From: Bursaphelenchus xylophilus
Lineage: Eukaryota > Nematoda > Chromadorea > Rhabditida > Aphelenchoididae
Direction: 5' to 3'
Assembly: GCA_904066235.2 (NCBI GenBank)
Contig: CAJFCV020000006.1
Coordinates: 10,850,001-10,914,000, forward strand
Length of the DNA stretch: 64,000 nt
Both the position numbers and the translations under genes were made by a program. Positions within the stretch are counted from its first letter, which is position 1. Every line of letters begins with the position of its first letter. The notes below the pieces were generated by a model that saw only the letters and a program-made list of their open reading frames with translations, searched no databases and was not told the DNA's origin. Positions 41,331 to 52,459 of this stretch are shown one piece after another.

Positions 41331-42684
41331 GCCTGAGGGGAAATTTAAAAATAAATTCAAAATTGGAGCAGCCGATGAAATCAAAATGTAAAATCCATAG
41401 AGCAAATTTTTAAAAAGTCCAGCTTCTCGAAAAAATTCAAAAAAAATTTAAATCAAAAAAAATTTCAAAGAAAAAAATTGAAAATTGAAATCAAGCTCTG
41501 AGGCATAAATAAATACTGAACCACAAAAATATTCTGTGTCCGTCGTATTTCAGCTCACATATGTAATGTCATATTTGCTCCGTACGTACATTTTTTTCGG
41601 CCTGACCCATCTAGCTACACCTGCGGTCAGATGGGACATATTTGGCAATACCTCAACAATCTTAATAGGTTTTTGGTAGCCCGAGTCGCTTTATTACACT
41701 CTTGCGGATTCCAGAAAACTTCCGGCCCGATGCTCTGGCGTAGTAGATAGACTAACAAGCATATATATATATTTTTTATTTTTCCTTGAAAATTCGGGAT
41801 TCTGAAGAAGCCGGGCTGGGCCCAAAAATGTTGGACCGGCCCAGAAAAATTCTGAAAGCCCGGCTCAGTATCATGTTTAGGGTAGACTCAGCCATGCACT
41901 AAATTGTCTACACACAAAACATATGAAAAAACAGATTGAGTCAAGTCTTTCCCTCTTTCACCATCTGGGTCAAGTGTTCCCCTCTGCAGAAACATAGTAA
42001 TATAAGGTCTTAATTTCTTAAATGAGGATAAAGCTTTCATTTTTGATGACTCCGACCCTAATTTATCATATTTAATATATCACAAGTACGATGAAAACAT
42101 TGTAGTCCGAGGAAAAAGAAAAATTAGGCGAGTCATTGAATAACGTCACCTACGCTTTGACGAAACGGAACTTGGCTCTTACAGGAACGTCAGAAGAAAT
42201 TAATTTGGTAAGGATGATAATCAAGTCAGTGTAAACTACAAAATGGAGACTATAAGTGATGCGCGATGTAATTAAGCTCATAAATTGCGGCAAATTTCTG
42301 TGAGACGACTTCAGACGAAATTGTGGTTTGTAAAATACGTGGCAGGCTTGTCTTGGTCATTTTTTTGCCAAAATTCGAATTGACGAGGACAACGTATTTT
42401 ACAATTTTTTTGTTTTCTTTTGATTTTTATAAGGTTTTTCCAATATTCACCAAATTTTGGCCAGTTTTAACAACTTGGCCACATAACAAATTCTGGAAAT
42501 TTTATCACGCGTTTAGCAAGTAGAGTCGATATATTCAATGATCTTTGACTGACCTTATCGAGTGGCAAAACACGTATCATTTTGCATAAAAATCCTATTT
42601 ACACTGTGTAAGAACTTTTTCTTTCCCACAGTGTATGTCGCAGAAATCACTCCAGCGACTTTACAAATTGATTTGAAGTGATAT
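41331..42684. other. No gene recognised
   Basis: AT-rich. 41805-41880 contains GCCGGGCTGGGCCC and GGACCGGCCC, similar to the GC blocks of the element at 46664-47887. A run of (TA)n is at 41760. No coding structure. Confidence 0.4.
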
Positions 42685-42835
42685 ATCAGTCTGTCGGGAA
42701 GATAATGAGCACAATGTCGCATCCAAAATCACGTCGCGGAACTAAAAAAAAATCGATTTTTCTCGCGACACGATCAATTTTCTTGGCGGCGATGCGATTT
42801 TCTTTAGTGCTCATTATTTTCCCGACAGGTCTTAT
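42685..42835. mobile_element. MITE, GAGCA class
   Basis: Left TCAGTCTGTCGGGAAGATAA then TGAGCACAATGTCGC; right GTGCTCATTATTTTCCCGAC then AGGTCTTA (outer end mutated). Confidence 0.83.
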
Positions 42836-43764
42836 ATGTTATATATATTGCACATTTTGTACAAATTCGAAGAAAATTTGAATTTTAAAATTTCGAAAAA
42901 ATTGATGTTTTCCTTTTTTTTGACTAAAATTATTTTTCTTTTTTTTTTCCAAATTGAACTCAAAATTATCTCCAAATTCCAATGACGTCTACGATCCCAC
43001 AAGCCATGCTACAGGGTCATTGTGATTTTTTTTCGTTTTATCTCAAAAATCTCTCTGTTCTCCGCCGCCTATATGCCTTGAAACTACAGAAAAACGAGGT
43101 GAAACTACAGCAAGACCCAAAAACCGCGTCGCAAAAGCGTTACACGCCGAAGGGAAACCACAAAATAATGAAAATACAAGGGTTTTATCTCCGTAAAGCC
43201 TCCAAAAAAAGGGCTATGTAAAAGGTCAAAGATGATCTACTAAAATCAGAGGCTAACTACAGACCAGTTCGAAGCCAATGTTTCAAAAAAAACGAAACAA
43301 ACAACAAAACCCCAAAAAACTGCATAAATTTGCATAATTTCCCCTAAAATTTCACTGAATTTCCCACTCTAACTAAACCACCAACCCTCTAATCAAAATT
43401 TTTTCTTTGCATCTCTGCTTGTTTGTAAGCTTTCTCGCTAATACTGCTATCATCGCGAATGTTTCGTACGCTCGCTTGTTTAAACTATAATTCCGGCGTC
43501 AGACATCGGAATACAGCCCCATTTCTCGTGCAAATAATGGAATTAAGGGGAGTGGGTGACGCCGATTTGCCCTCAGCTTACAAAGCAGAGAAGGCAGAGA
43601 GATAAACCCAACAAATTGGGTGTAGTCTTAGCGTCTAACGCGAGCAGGCGTTCAAACCTCATCAAAAACCCGTTGACTCAATGGTAGATGGTATAAAAGG
43701 AAGGAAATATACATAGTTGAAATGAGAGGCAGAAAAGATTTTAACCAGCTGACAGGGTAAGTAT
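42836..43764. other. Single-copy stretch with an orphan TATA-like box
   Basis: About 900 bases without dispersed repeats. TTTGCAT octamer-like motifs occur at 43322-43340. TATAAAAG lies at 43692-43699 on the + strand. No protein gene is found downstream; the next 400 bases are a MITE and a microsatellite. It could hold regulatory sites or the promoter of an RNA I cannot identify. Confidence 0.35.
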
Positions 43765-44057
<293 letters not shown>

Positions 44058-44209
44058 AGATAGAGAGGTCGGGATAAAACTGGGTAAGTGTGCCAAGTAC
44101 AACAATCGTGTCAACTTTAAGTTATACACACAGTTTGTGCATTGACCACGCCTCAATTCCCGGCGCGGTAAAAAGCCGTTGTCGTATCTTTTCCAACGGC
44201 AACGCAATT

Positions 44210-44490
44210 ATGTAAATGCACAGTGCAAAACGAGCTCTTCGAAAAGCGCAGTCGCCACTTGATAAATACGTATCAATCTGTCGGGAAAATAATGTGGATT
44301 TGTCGCAGCAAAATTTCTCGCCTCTCCGTGGCTGCACACCAAATTTCCAGCCGCAGCTAATCGTCGTAAGGTGATGACGAGCGATTCCAAGGCACCAAAA
44401 ATCCACATTATTTACCCCACAGACTAATACGTCGCACGAATAAAGCTGCACAGTGCGTTTTTCATTCGCAACGTGCCGATTGCTTGTCGC
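44210..44490. mobile_element. CACTGTGC-family relic interrupted by a GTGGATT-class MITE
   Basis: GTAAATGCACAGTGCAAAAC at the left and GCTGCACAGTGCGTTTTTCA at the right flank a MITE at 44272-44428 (TCAATCTGTCGGGAAAATAA then TGTGGATTTGTCG; AATCCACATTATTTACCCCA then CAGACTAA). Confidence 0.78.
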
Positions 44491-44798
44491 GCAAAGTCAC
44501 TTCAAAATGCCGACCGATACAAAGAAATGTCAAGTCTTTTTTACTCACCTAGCTTTGCCATCTCACAGCGATTGAGCCAAAAAAAGATTAAATATCAGAA
44601 GTTGTAATTGGGCTATAATAAAATTGGCCTGGGAATAATAATAACGATAAACTACAAACTCTGTTCCATTCTGAACGGATGAATAATCGTTAAGAAACGT
44701 GGCAACTCATTACGGAGCTAGAGCAAGAAAAATCATCCGGGTTTGTCTTGTCTATCTTTGACAGTCCCCGAGACAACACCCCCAAAATTCAAAATATA
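44491..44798. other. No gene recognised
   Basis: About 300 bases of unremarkable AT-rich sequence before the fold-back element. Confidence 0.4.
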
Positions 44799-46339
44799 CA
44801 GTAGCTGCCAAAAAACTGTCAATTTTTTTGTTCTTTGTGTAACTCTGCTCAACGAGGACGGATTTAAACAAAACAAATACCATTCTGTAGAGAATTACTG
44901 CTGTTATCTAATGGTGTAGTGGTTGGAACGATTTTACATCTTAGTGTGTAACAACTGTCGATGTAAAATTTTTGGAAAGACAAAAAACTGTCAATTTTTC
45001 CAAAAAAATTTTACCGCTTGCATACGTCGCGGCAAATCATGGGCTTATACATTCCGATTTTTAAATAAAGTCCCACTGTACATAATTAACCATCAAAGGG
45101 AGCCAAGAAAGTTAATTTAGTAGACCTTTTGGTGGTCCCAAGTTCGATACCCCAAAACATGACGTTTAAGAAAAAATCGATTTTTTTTCTTTGACTTAGC
45201 ATTAATGCAATGCCTTGCAGTAGAAGCTAGACAATCTACAATTAAAATATAACAATGATTGGGAGCCTAAATGTAAGTCTACGGACTCCACTTGACATTC
45301 AAGTTTCTCCGGTAATCGAGTTTCTGTAGAGACTTGGCCTTGTTGCCCCCGCCTTTGTAACAACTTGCTAATGTTTTATCAATACATGATCACAGATGTT
45401 CTAGAAGCATTTTATGGGCATTTGTAGGACGGCGATGCAAGTCACGTAAGAATTACGGAGGGTTATGTTGTCATTGCCCAAAAAAATTTTTTGTGGAAAG
45501 TTGCAAGCCAGCTTAAGACTTTAGAAACACGTTAGAGGGCGTGAAATTGCGTTAGAAATGTCAGGAATGGCTGTAAGTGTATGGGACAACATCTTGCTTG
45601 TCCTTGCGCTGGGTTATTTCCATCCTATGGAGAGTGAAAATCGAGACAACAATTTTTCTTCAAAAATTCCATTTAGGAGCTTGTTCTTTTACGCGCAAAG
45701 TACGGGCCTAGTGCGGTAGCGGTTCTAAACTGTTCACTGTTAACATGGGTGCCTTCTGTCGCGTTGGAACTACGATTAGAGGTGTCTACGGAAGCACCCG
45801 GGCTAAAGTTCCGCGGTACATCTACTGCCAGAAAAACTTGAATGTCAAGTGGAGTCCGTAGAATTATATTTAGGCTCCCAATCATTGCTCTATTTTACTT
45901 GTAGGTTGCCTAGCTTCTACTGCAAGGCATTGCATTAATGCTAAGTCAAAGAAAAAAATCGATTTTTTCTTAAACGTCATGTTTTGGGGTATCGAACTTG
46001 GAACCACCAAGAGGTCTACTAAATTAACTTTCTTGGCTCCCTTTGATGGTTAATTATGTACAGTGGGACTTTATTTAAAAATCGGAATGTATAAGCCCAT
46101 GATTTGCCGCGACGTATGCAAGCGGTAAAATTTTTTGGAAAAATTGACAGTTTTTTGTCTTTCCAAAAATTTTACATCGACAGTTGTTACACACTAAGAT
46201 GTAAAATCGTTCCAACCACTACACCATTAGATAACAGCAGTAATTCTCTATAGAATGGTATTTGTTTTGTTTAAATCCGTCCACGTTGAGCAGAGTTACA
46301 CAAAGAACAAAAAAATTGACAGTTTTTTGGCAGCTACTG
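44799..46339. mobile_element. 1.54-kb fold-back element, Tc1/mariner-like termini
   Basis: Arms 44799-45306 and 45831-46339 are about 508-bp inverted repeats around a 524-bp loop. Outer ends are CAGTAGCTGCCAAAAAACTG and its complement, flanked by TA on both sides (44797-44798 and 46340-46341), the Tc1/mariner target signature. AACTGTCAATTTTT occurs twice in each arm, like IR/DR transposase sites. There is no transposase frame. Each arm also holds tRNA-like A-box and B-box sequences. The related but distinct element at 681-2208 shares the terminal CAGTAG. Confidence 0.88.
44912..45151 (+). promoter_or_regulatory. tRNA-like A and B boxes in the left arm
   Basis: TGGTGTAGTGGTT (44912-44924) matches a tRNA A-box/D-arm and AGTTCGATACC (45141-45151) matches the B-box consensus. 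They are about 217 bases apart, too far for a normal tRNA. The same pair is mirrored at 46226-46214 and 45998-45988. They may be chance, or the remains of a tRNA-derived segment or pol III promoter. Confidence 0.35.
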
Positions 46340-46439
46340 TAGCTAGGCAAACTTACAGTTCAACAGGTCTTCAATGAGTGTCATTTCCAACAAATCTGCA
46401 GTCTCCAGTCGAAAGTTTACAATGGAAAATCTGAAATCA

Positions 46440-46663
46440 AGCTTTTGCTGGGGAATTTCTCCAAGTGCTGCACTTTTTATTCGATTTTTTGTAGGCTCAG
46501 ACCGCTCCCCGCGTTTCGCTAACTCTCTCCGCCGCAAAGATTGTTGAATTTCTCGGCTGTCCCTGCAAAGCGCGAGCTAAAATTTTCCGAGATTAATATG
46601 TATATGGGTTACGTCCGAAGTGTGTGCAAAATTTAGAGAAAACCTGAACGTCGCACCCGAGGT
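46440..46663. repeat. R3 repeat, left part, split by the hAT-like element
   Basis: Contains the reverse R3 signature (AGACCGCTCCCCGCGTTTCG) and the end AAACCTGAACGTCGCACCCG. It continues at 47888 as CCCGAGGTACTTCCCTC, so the GC-rich element is inserted in it. Confidence 0.75.
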
Positions 46664-47887
46664 CAGGGGTGGTCAGTGGGCCGGCACTAGACTTGGCTCT
46701 CGGGCCGGCCCGGGCCGAAAATCGCGGCCCGGCCCGCGGGCCGGAAGAGGTCGGCCCGGCCCGTTTCAATTTTTCTTCGGCCCGGGCCGGCCCGAAAATT
46801 GAGAACAAGTAAAAAACCTTAATTCGCTATTAGATGTGACATATTTTTCTTTACTATAACAACTAACAGTACATTTTTAAAGCAAAAAATTACTTGCCAA
46901 TGCTTTGCCTTTTAAAAATTAATCAAAAAATTCCCGAGATCCGTTTTCAGACTATTAAAAATTGCCCCAAGATCAATTTTATAGATTCAGCAAAGGTGGA
47001 ACCACGTTTATCAAGATTTTCAACTTCCAGATGATAGTGTTGCTTCACACGACTTCTTAATTGTGTTTTTAAGGATGTCAGGTACGTTTATTTTGAGTTT
47101 TTGTTCAAAAAATTACTACAAACACTAATATAGATTAGTACCTAATATTATAGATTTTACTAGTATTATCTAATTACTTTTTATTAGCCATTTTTGAGTA
47201 CTTCTGTGCTTTATTTTTATAAAATTATGCTTACTGTGAGACAAATATAAACCCCATTCTTGGCTTTGCGTTTTAATTTTATTGGCAACCCAACTTTTCG
47301 CTTTGAAATTCAGAATTTTAATTTTGCCGGGCCGGCCCGGGCCGAAAGTTGCGGCCCGGCCCGCGGGCCGGAACAGGTCGCCCGGCCCGGCCCGTTTCAA
47401 TTTTGCTTTGGCCCGGCCCGGATCGGCCGGGCTCAAAAATGGAAATTTGACAAACGGGCCGGGCCCGTCACGGGCCGGGCCGGGCCGCGAGCCTGGGGTT
47501 TTTTCCGGCCCGGCCCGTCTAAATTACAATGCCAAACCGTTGGCATTCATTGTTTTCGCGCCGGGAAAATTAATTGATGTTGTTATGGTTGCTGTTTCAC
47601 AAGTTCTAAAACGTGTACAAGTCTATAGTTCCATTATAAAACCAGAAAACTATTACATTGATCCTTTACTAGCTAGATCAACGCCTCTTTTGCCCTAGTT
47701 TAAATCCCAAGCTTGGGCGCAGTTCGCAGAACCCTCTATAAACGGGCCTGCACGGGCCGGGCCGTGCCAGGCCCGTCACGGGCTGGGACGGGCCTGGAAA
47801 AAGACTTACCGGCCGGGCGGGTCGGTAATTAGACGGGCCGGGCCACGGGCCGAAAATCAGGAAAATAGGGTCCGCTGACCACCCCTG
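46664..47887. mobile_element. hAT-like non-autonomous element, 1.22 kb, GC-rich blocks
   Basis: Terminal inverted repeats CAGGGGTGGTCAGTGGGCC and its right counterpart GTCCGCTGACCACCCCTG lie inside a perfect 8-bp target duplication CCCGAGGT (46656-46663 and 47888-47895). TIRs starting CAGGGGTGG with 8-bp duplications are typical of hAT transposons. Inside, a GGCCCGG-rich block of about 110-130 bases is present twice in direct orientation (46690-46800 and 47325-47435), and a third GC-rich region lies near the right end (47735-47870). Between them is AT-rich filler. No transposase is encoded. Confidence 0.88.
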
Positions 47888-47929
47888 CCCGAGGTACTTC
47901 CCTCGTACGGCAAATGTGAGGTTCCTAGC

Positions 47930-48160
47930 CGGCGCACGGCAACCCAGGGAGTCTCCCTCCTCGTTTCGGCACTTCGCACACCCAGTATCGTTCAAATTCA
48001 CACGAAATGTCACAACAGAATTTTTCGTCTTATTTTTCGGTGGAAAAAATATTTTCTCGAAATTCTTTTATTGCTTTTGTCAGTTGTGACACTTCGTTTG
48101 GACGAAACTTAAAAGTGGGCGGGAGACATTTTTGTTCTATTTCGGTTTGCCGTGCGGCGC
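47930..48160. mobile_element. 240-bp MITE with CGCCGCACGGCAACCC termini (copy 2)
   Basis: GGCGCACGGCAACCCAGGGA at the left, GGTTTGCCGTGCGGCGC at the right. The interior is the reverse complement of 22414-22653 at high identity. Confidence 0.8.
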
Positions 48161-48425
48161 TTCGGAAAAATAACCGTGAGAGTGTGCAAAACGCGGAGAG
48201 GGGTCAGAGAAAAACACTTTTTGGCCATATCTTTGTGAGTTTTATGCGAAAAAATTGATTTTTTGTAGAAACATCACCCTCTAGGGTATAAATAAGCACA
48301 AAACAATTCATACCTAAATTTGCAAAAAAGCTCAAATTTTCGCCAACTTTCGATCTAAAAATCTCCGTCGTTTCCGCAAAGCATATCTAAAAATCTCGCA
48401 TATGCTTTGAAAGGACGCTTTTCCT
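48161..48425. repeat. Dispersed repeat R3, partial
   Basis: GAGAGTGTGCAAAACGCGGA then GAGGGGTCAGAG, ACATCACCCTCTAGGGTATA and AATCTCCGTCGTTTCCGCAA are family phrases. Confidence 0.7.
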
Positions 48426-48679
48426 TTCAAATACCCTAAATTTCCCAAAAATCGCAGCATTTGGAGCAATTCGAATTTCTAATTTTCCTACCGTATTCTC
48501 CGAAATCACTAGCAAAGATGAGATAGGCGCAATTAAACTGTTTAATTTTGTAACCAAAAGGGAGAGTCGCATAATATTGATTTTTATATGACGTGTGCTA
48601 ATCCTGTTCCGCGTACGAAGTCTACTCTGCTTCCTTCAGAATGATAAGGTTCTTTAACTTCGACTTTAACGCACTAGCC

Positions 48680-49485
48680 TTTCCATACAGTATGCAGACT
48701 TTTTTCGCGGCGCGCAGTGCATTTTTGTCGCTGCGCAAAGTGCAGTTTTTATCGCTGCGCACAGTGCATTTTTTGCCGCGATGCACAGTGCATTTTTGTC
48801 GCGGCGCACAGTTCATTTTTCGTCGCGGCGCACAGTGCATTTTTGTCGCTGCGCACAGTGCATTTCTTGTCGCAACGCACAGTGCATTTTTGTCGCTGCG
48901 CACAGTGCATTTCTTGTCGCAACGCACAGTGCATTTTTGTCGCGGCGCACAGTGCATTTTTTGCCGCGATGCACAGTGCATTTTTGTCGCTGCGCAAAGT
49001 GCAGTTTTTATCGCTGCGCACAGTGCATTTTTTGCCGCGATGCACAGTGCATTTTTGTCGCGGCGCACAGTTCATTTTTCGTCGCGGCGCACAGTGCATT
49101 TTTGTCGCTGCGCACAGTGCATTTCTTGTCGCAACGCACAGTGCATTTTTGTCGCGGCGCACAGTGCATTTTTTGCCGCGATGCACAGTGCATTTTTGTC
49201 GCTGCGCAAAGTGCAGTTTTTATCGCTGCGCACAGTGCATTTATGTCGCGGCGCGCAGTGCATTTTTTGTCGCAGCGCACAGTGCATATTTTGTCGCGGC
49301 GCACAGTGCATTTGTCGCCGCGCAGAGTGCATTTTTTGTCGCTGCGCACAGTGCATTTTTACTGCGGCGCACGGTGCGTCCCGACGATTTTCGAATTGCA
49401 CCGTGCAAAATATGAAATCCACAGTGCGAAAAGGGTTGCGACATAAATGTCGCGAAATGTCTACGCACTTTATGGAAAGACTAGT
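48680..49485. repeat. Large CACTGTGC tandem array with higher-order structure
   Basis: About 32 units of 21-25 bases, each with CGCACAGTGCATTTTT then GTCGCGG/GTCGCTG/GCCGCGA. The variant GCGCAAAGTGCAGTTTTTAT marks a higher-order repeat: it occurs at 48735, 48994 and 49206, spacings of 259 and 212 bases. The 47-base difference is one unit pair. The left boundary carries CAGTATGCAGACTTTTTTCG and the right GAAATGTCTACGCACTTTAT, so the array lies inside a CACTGTGC-family element. Open frames up to 282 codons on both strands are artefacts. Confidence 0.92.
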
Positions 49486-49489
49486 GTAA

Positions 49490-49987
49490 CAAACGGCAAA
49501 AGCCTTTAAAAAATGGATGACAAATTTTTGGGCTACAAACCAGACCTCGCTACCGTTGACTACAATCTAGATTCGATTCGAAAACAAGTCAGAGAAATCA
49601 CGTTTTCAGCGGCCCCAACGAAAATTCAAGCCCAAAACCAGAGGAGTTCAAGAATTTTGATATTTTTTCGCTTCAAAATACACAAACACTGTCTTCGGCC
49701 CTCGCCCAAAAAGCATGGTATTACGAAAGGGTTCGGTATCTAGGCGGCAGGAAGCCCCGTGAGCGCTCGAGTTTCTAGTCTGAGGAGCGAAAACAAATTG
49801 GTCGGCTTTAAGAGAACTATGAGAGCAAAAATTCCCCGATTTTTGGGTGGTTACGGTAATGAAGGAAGCAGAGATACATATTTGTGAAAGGTTGCATCTA
49901 ATTTTGTTGGCTTAGGTACGAAACGAAGGTCAAGCGAGGGTGGGGAGGAGGGAGAAGGCTACACAATGAAGCCTTTCTTTTGTGCAT
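49490..49987. other. No gene recognised
   Basis: About 500 bases of single-copy-looking sequence. A 76-codon + frame from 49513 has no recognisable motif or splice context. Confidence 0.4.
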
Positions 49988-50144
49988 ATCCGTCTGTCGG
50001 GAAAATAATGAGCATTCCGTAGCATCGAAAATCGCATCGCCCACCGAGAAAATGAATTGTGTCGCGGCAAAATCAAATTTATTTTCACTTCAGCGACGCG
50101 GTTGCCGCTGTGACACTGCCCTCATTATTTTCCCGACAGAATAT
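49988..50144. mobile_element. MITE, GAGCA class
   Basis: Left TCCGTCTGTCGGGAAAATAA then TGAGCA; right CCTCATTATTTTCCCGACAG then AATA. Confidence 0.85.
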
Positions 50145-50147
50145 TAT

Positions 50148-50735
50148 GAATTTTCATAAAGTGCGTGGACATTTTGTCGCGGCTCGCACCGTGCAAAAAA
50201 GAACCTTAATTTTGCACTGTGCGTCTCACCTTTTTTTGGTTTTTGCACTGTGCATCGTAATATCGCTGCGACAAAACGAATTTTTTAACTCTGTCGCTGT
50301 GTGGAATTTGCACAGTGCAAAAATCATTTTTGAGGACTGCACTGTGCGAAAAGAAAAAATGCACTGTGCATTTGCGACATGCGTGGGAAAAAGTTCAAAA
50401 TGCACTGTGCGTCGGCGACAAGCATGGGAAAAGGCTCAAAATGCACTGTGCGTTTGCGACAAGCGTGGGAAAAAGTTCAAAATGCACTGTGCGACTTTTG
50501 GTTTTGCACTGTGCATTTGAAACATCGCTGCGACGCAAGCTTTTTTCAACTTTGTCGCTGCGGCGGCGCCCGGAATTTGCACAGTGCAAAAATCATTTTT
50601 GAGGACTGCAATGTGCGAAAAGAAAAAAATGCACTGTGCGTAGGCGACAAGCGTGGGAAAAGGTTCAAAATGCACTGTGCAAAAAAAAGAGAAAAAATGT
50701 CCATGCACTTTATGAAAAAAATAAAAAAAAATCAG
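50148..50735. mobile_element. CACTGTGC-family element, complete, abutting the MITE
   Basis: Left TTTTCATAAAGTGCGTGGAC then ATTTTGTCGCGG; right AATGTCCATGCACTTTATGA. Between them are about 16 cores, including a 50-60-base unit GCACTGTGCGTNGGCGACAA, GCGTGGGAAAAAGTTCAAAA repeated four times, and a roughly 130-base block duplicated at 50285-50400 and 50565-50660. Confidence 0.8.
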
Positions 50736-50778
50736 CCTCAATTCGCCGCAAAAACCACTAAACCTTGATTTACATACA

Positions 50779-50784
50779 TTTATT
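50779..50784 (-). terminator. Poly(A) signal of the coiled-coil gene
   Basis: TTTATT on the + strand (AATAAA on the minus strand), 85 bases past the stop codon at 50869. Confidence 0.55.
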
Positions 50785-50868
50785 CGACCGAATATTTCTT
50801 TTCTTATATCTCTTTCACAGTGAATATATCGCAGTAAGTGAAGCCGGGGGGTTTGATTCAAAGCTCGG

Positions 50869-52419
50869 TTATTGCTCCTTGCTGGGGGATAAGTCCAGGT
50901 CGGCGAGGATTGAGGTTCGTTTCTTGGACATGGAGATTTGTCCCAGGAGTTCGGCGAGCTGTTTCTGAAAGTCGTCGTCTTCTTGTCGGCTGGTTTGTTG
51001 GCGCTGAAAAATGCGATTTTTTGGAGGAAAAAATCGGAAATTTCAAAAAAAAAAAAAAAAAAATTTTTAATTTTTTCGAAATTTATTTTTTTTTTAAGTA
51101 GCCCATCAAACTCTAAATAACCCACACATTAATCCCCGAAAATTTTATTTCTCTCTTTCCACCAATAACCGAGATATTTCGCGGTCTTTTTTCGAGAGAG
51201 CACGCAAAATGAGGAGAGTGGGTCAGACAAAAAAAACTTTTTCAGCTATATCTCCTCCAATTTTACTGGGAAAAAATTAATTTTTTGTGGAAATATTCTA
51301 CTCCTCAACTGGAACATACAGAAATTTTTTGGATCGTAAAATCAAAAAAAAAAATTTTTTTTTTTTTAATTTTTTGACTATAACGCTCAATAATTCCACA
51401 AAAATCGATGTAAAAATCTCTCATCTACCTTAAAAAACCTTATTTTAAATTTACGGCAAGTTTCCTTGAAATTTAAATTGGCAAATTACATTACACTTGT
51501 CGATACCAAGTACAACATATAAAAATTACAAAATCCGTATTTCACCCTACCTCATGGAAGGATTGGCGTCGTTTCTCTCGCTCTTGCTTCTGTTGATTCA
51601 AAGTTTCGACCAACTTGGCGTTGTGGGATCTGAGGCGCTCTTCGACCTTATCCATGTACTCATTCAAATGGTCCAATTGGGAGTCCAAGCGGCGGATTTC
51701 TGAAGAAAAACTATTTTTATCATGACTTCGAATGCTTGAAAATACATAAAAGAAACAAAAATAGGCAAAAATCAAAATTTTAAGTTCGAAAATCATCAAA
51801 AATTGTCATGGATAATATAATTTTTTTTCGAAAAAGACAAAATTAATGTGGATTCGGCTTTTTCAGAACGTTTATTACCCATATTTATCGTTTTGAGACC
51901 ATAAACTTCTTTTAAACTTTATTTTAGGACAAAAATTTCGAAAAATCATCAAAAACCTCATGGATAATATAAAAAAACTGCTCAAAAAAGGCGATTTAAA
52001 TATTTCTTCGGGGGTGTTCTACTGTTTTCTTGAAACTACATACATTTTCCTCTCCTATGCTCTCCAAAACTCTCAGAAATTCAATAAAAAACAAGCCTAA
52101 AATTTCGTATTTTACCCAAAATTTCTCCTTTTAATACCTAAAATTTTCAAAAACCCAAAAAATCGCAAAATCTCCTCTTCTTACCATCCGCATCGTCTTC
52201 ATCGACTAATCCCGAGTTAATCGTGCCCATCGCTCGCTCCAGCGCGGCATGCGCCGAGCTCAGATTGTCGATCTGAGGCTCGGCGATGGGCTTCGGGGGC
52301 TTTTTATTTCTCAACGCAACCACCGGCGCAGCTGCTTGATTGGCCTCGGAGTTCGTCGAGGTGTTGTCCTGTTCTTCTGTGGAGTTCTGAGCCGGGAGAC
52401 TTGGACTTTGGGCTACCAT
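50869..52419 (-). CDS. Small coiled-coil protein, bublin (UPF0184)-like
   Basis: Three exons on the minus strand, 52419-52185, 51699-51551 and 51003-50869, give 172 aa. The N-terminal third is polar and low complexity (Gln/Ser/Thr/Ala). Residues about 70-140 are a Leu-heptad coiled coil: INSGLVDEDDADEIRRLDSQ, then LDHLNEYMDKVEERLRSHNA. This resembles the bublin/UPF0184 pattern (INS..LD.LNS.LD.LE..ND.L...L..LL). Bublin binds intermediate filaments in nematode intestine and mammals; the assignment here rests on motif similarity only. A second charged stretch, RQEDDDFQKQLAELLGQISM, precedes the C-terminus. An ATTTCAG acceptor ends at 52444 (minus strand), 24 bases before the ATG, so trans-splicing is likely. 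Intron 2 contains an R3b repeat. Confidence 0.75.
51110..51480. repeat. R3b repeat in coiled-coil gene intron 2
   Basis: CGAGATATTTCGCGGTCTTT and GAGAGCACGCAAAATGAGG identify it. Confidence 0.6.
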
Positions 52420-52459
52420 TTTTAACCGGGGAGCTCGAGAGGTCTGAAATGGGGAAAAA

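Noticed and set aside
44900..45160. A functional tRNA gene in the fold-back arm
   Set aside because: A and B boxes are about 217 bases apart and no cloverleaf can be drawn around either. Kept only as a low-confidence promoter-like observation.
47260..47698. Gly/Pro/Arg-rich frames at 46.6-48.0 kb
   Set aside because: Translations of GGCCCGG blocks inside the hAT-like element, open in several frames.
48680..49485. CRISPR-like array
   Set aside because: Units have no unique spacers of constant length, the core is a short palindrome, and the host is a nematode.
48641..49489. Long open frames (282, 232 and 221 codons on +, up to 148 on -) over the CACTGTGC array
   Set aside because: They are translations of a short tandem repeat that happens to lack stop codons, open in several frames on both strands at once, with only Cys/His/Ala/Phe-rich repetitive residues.
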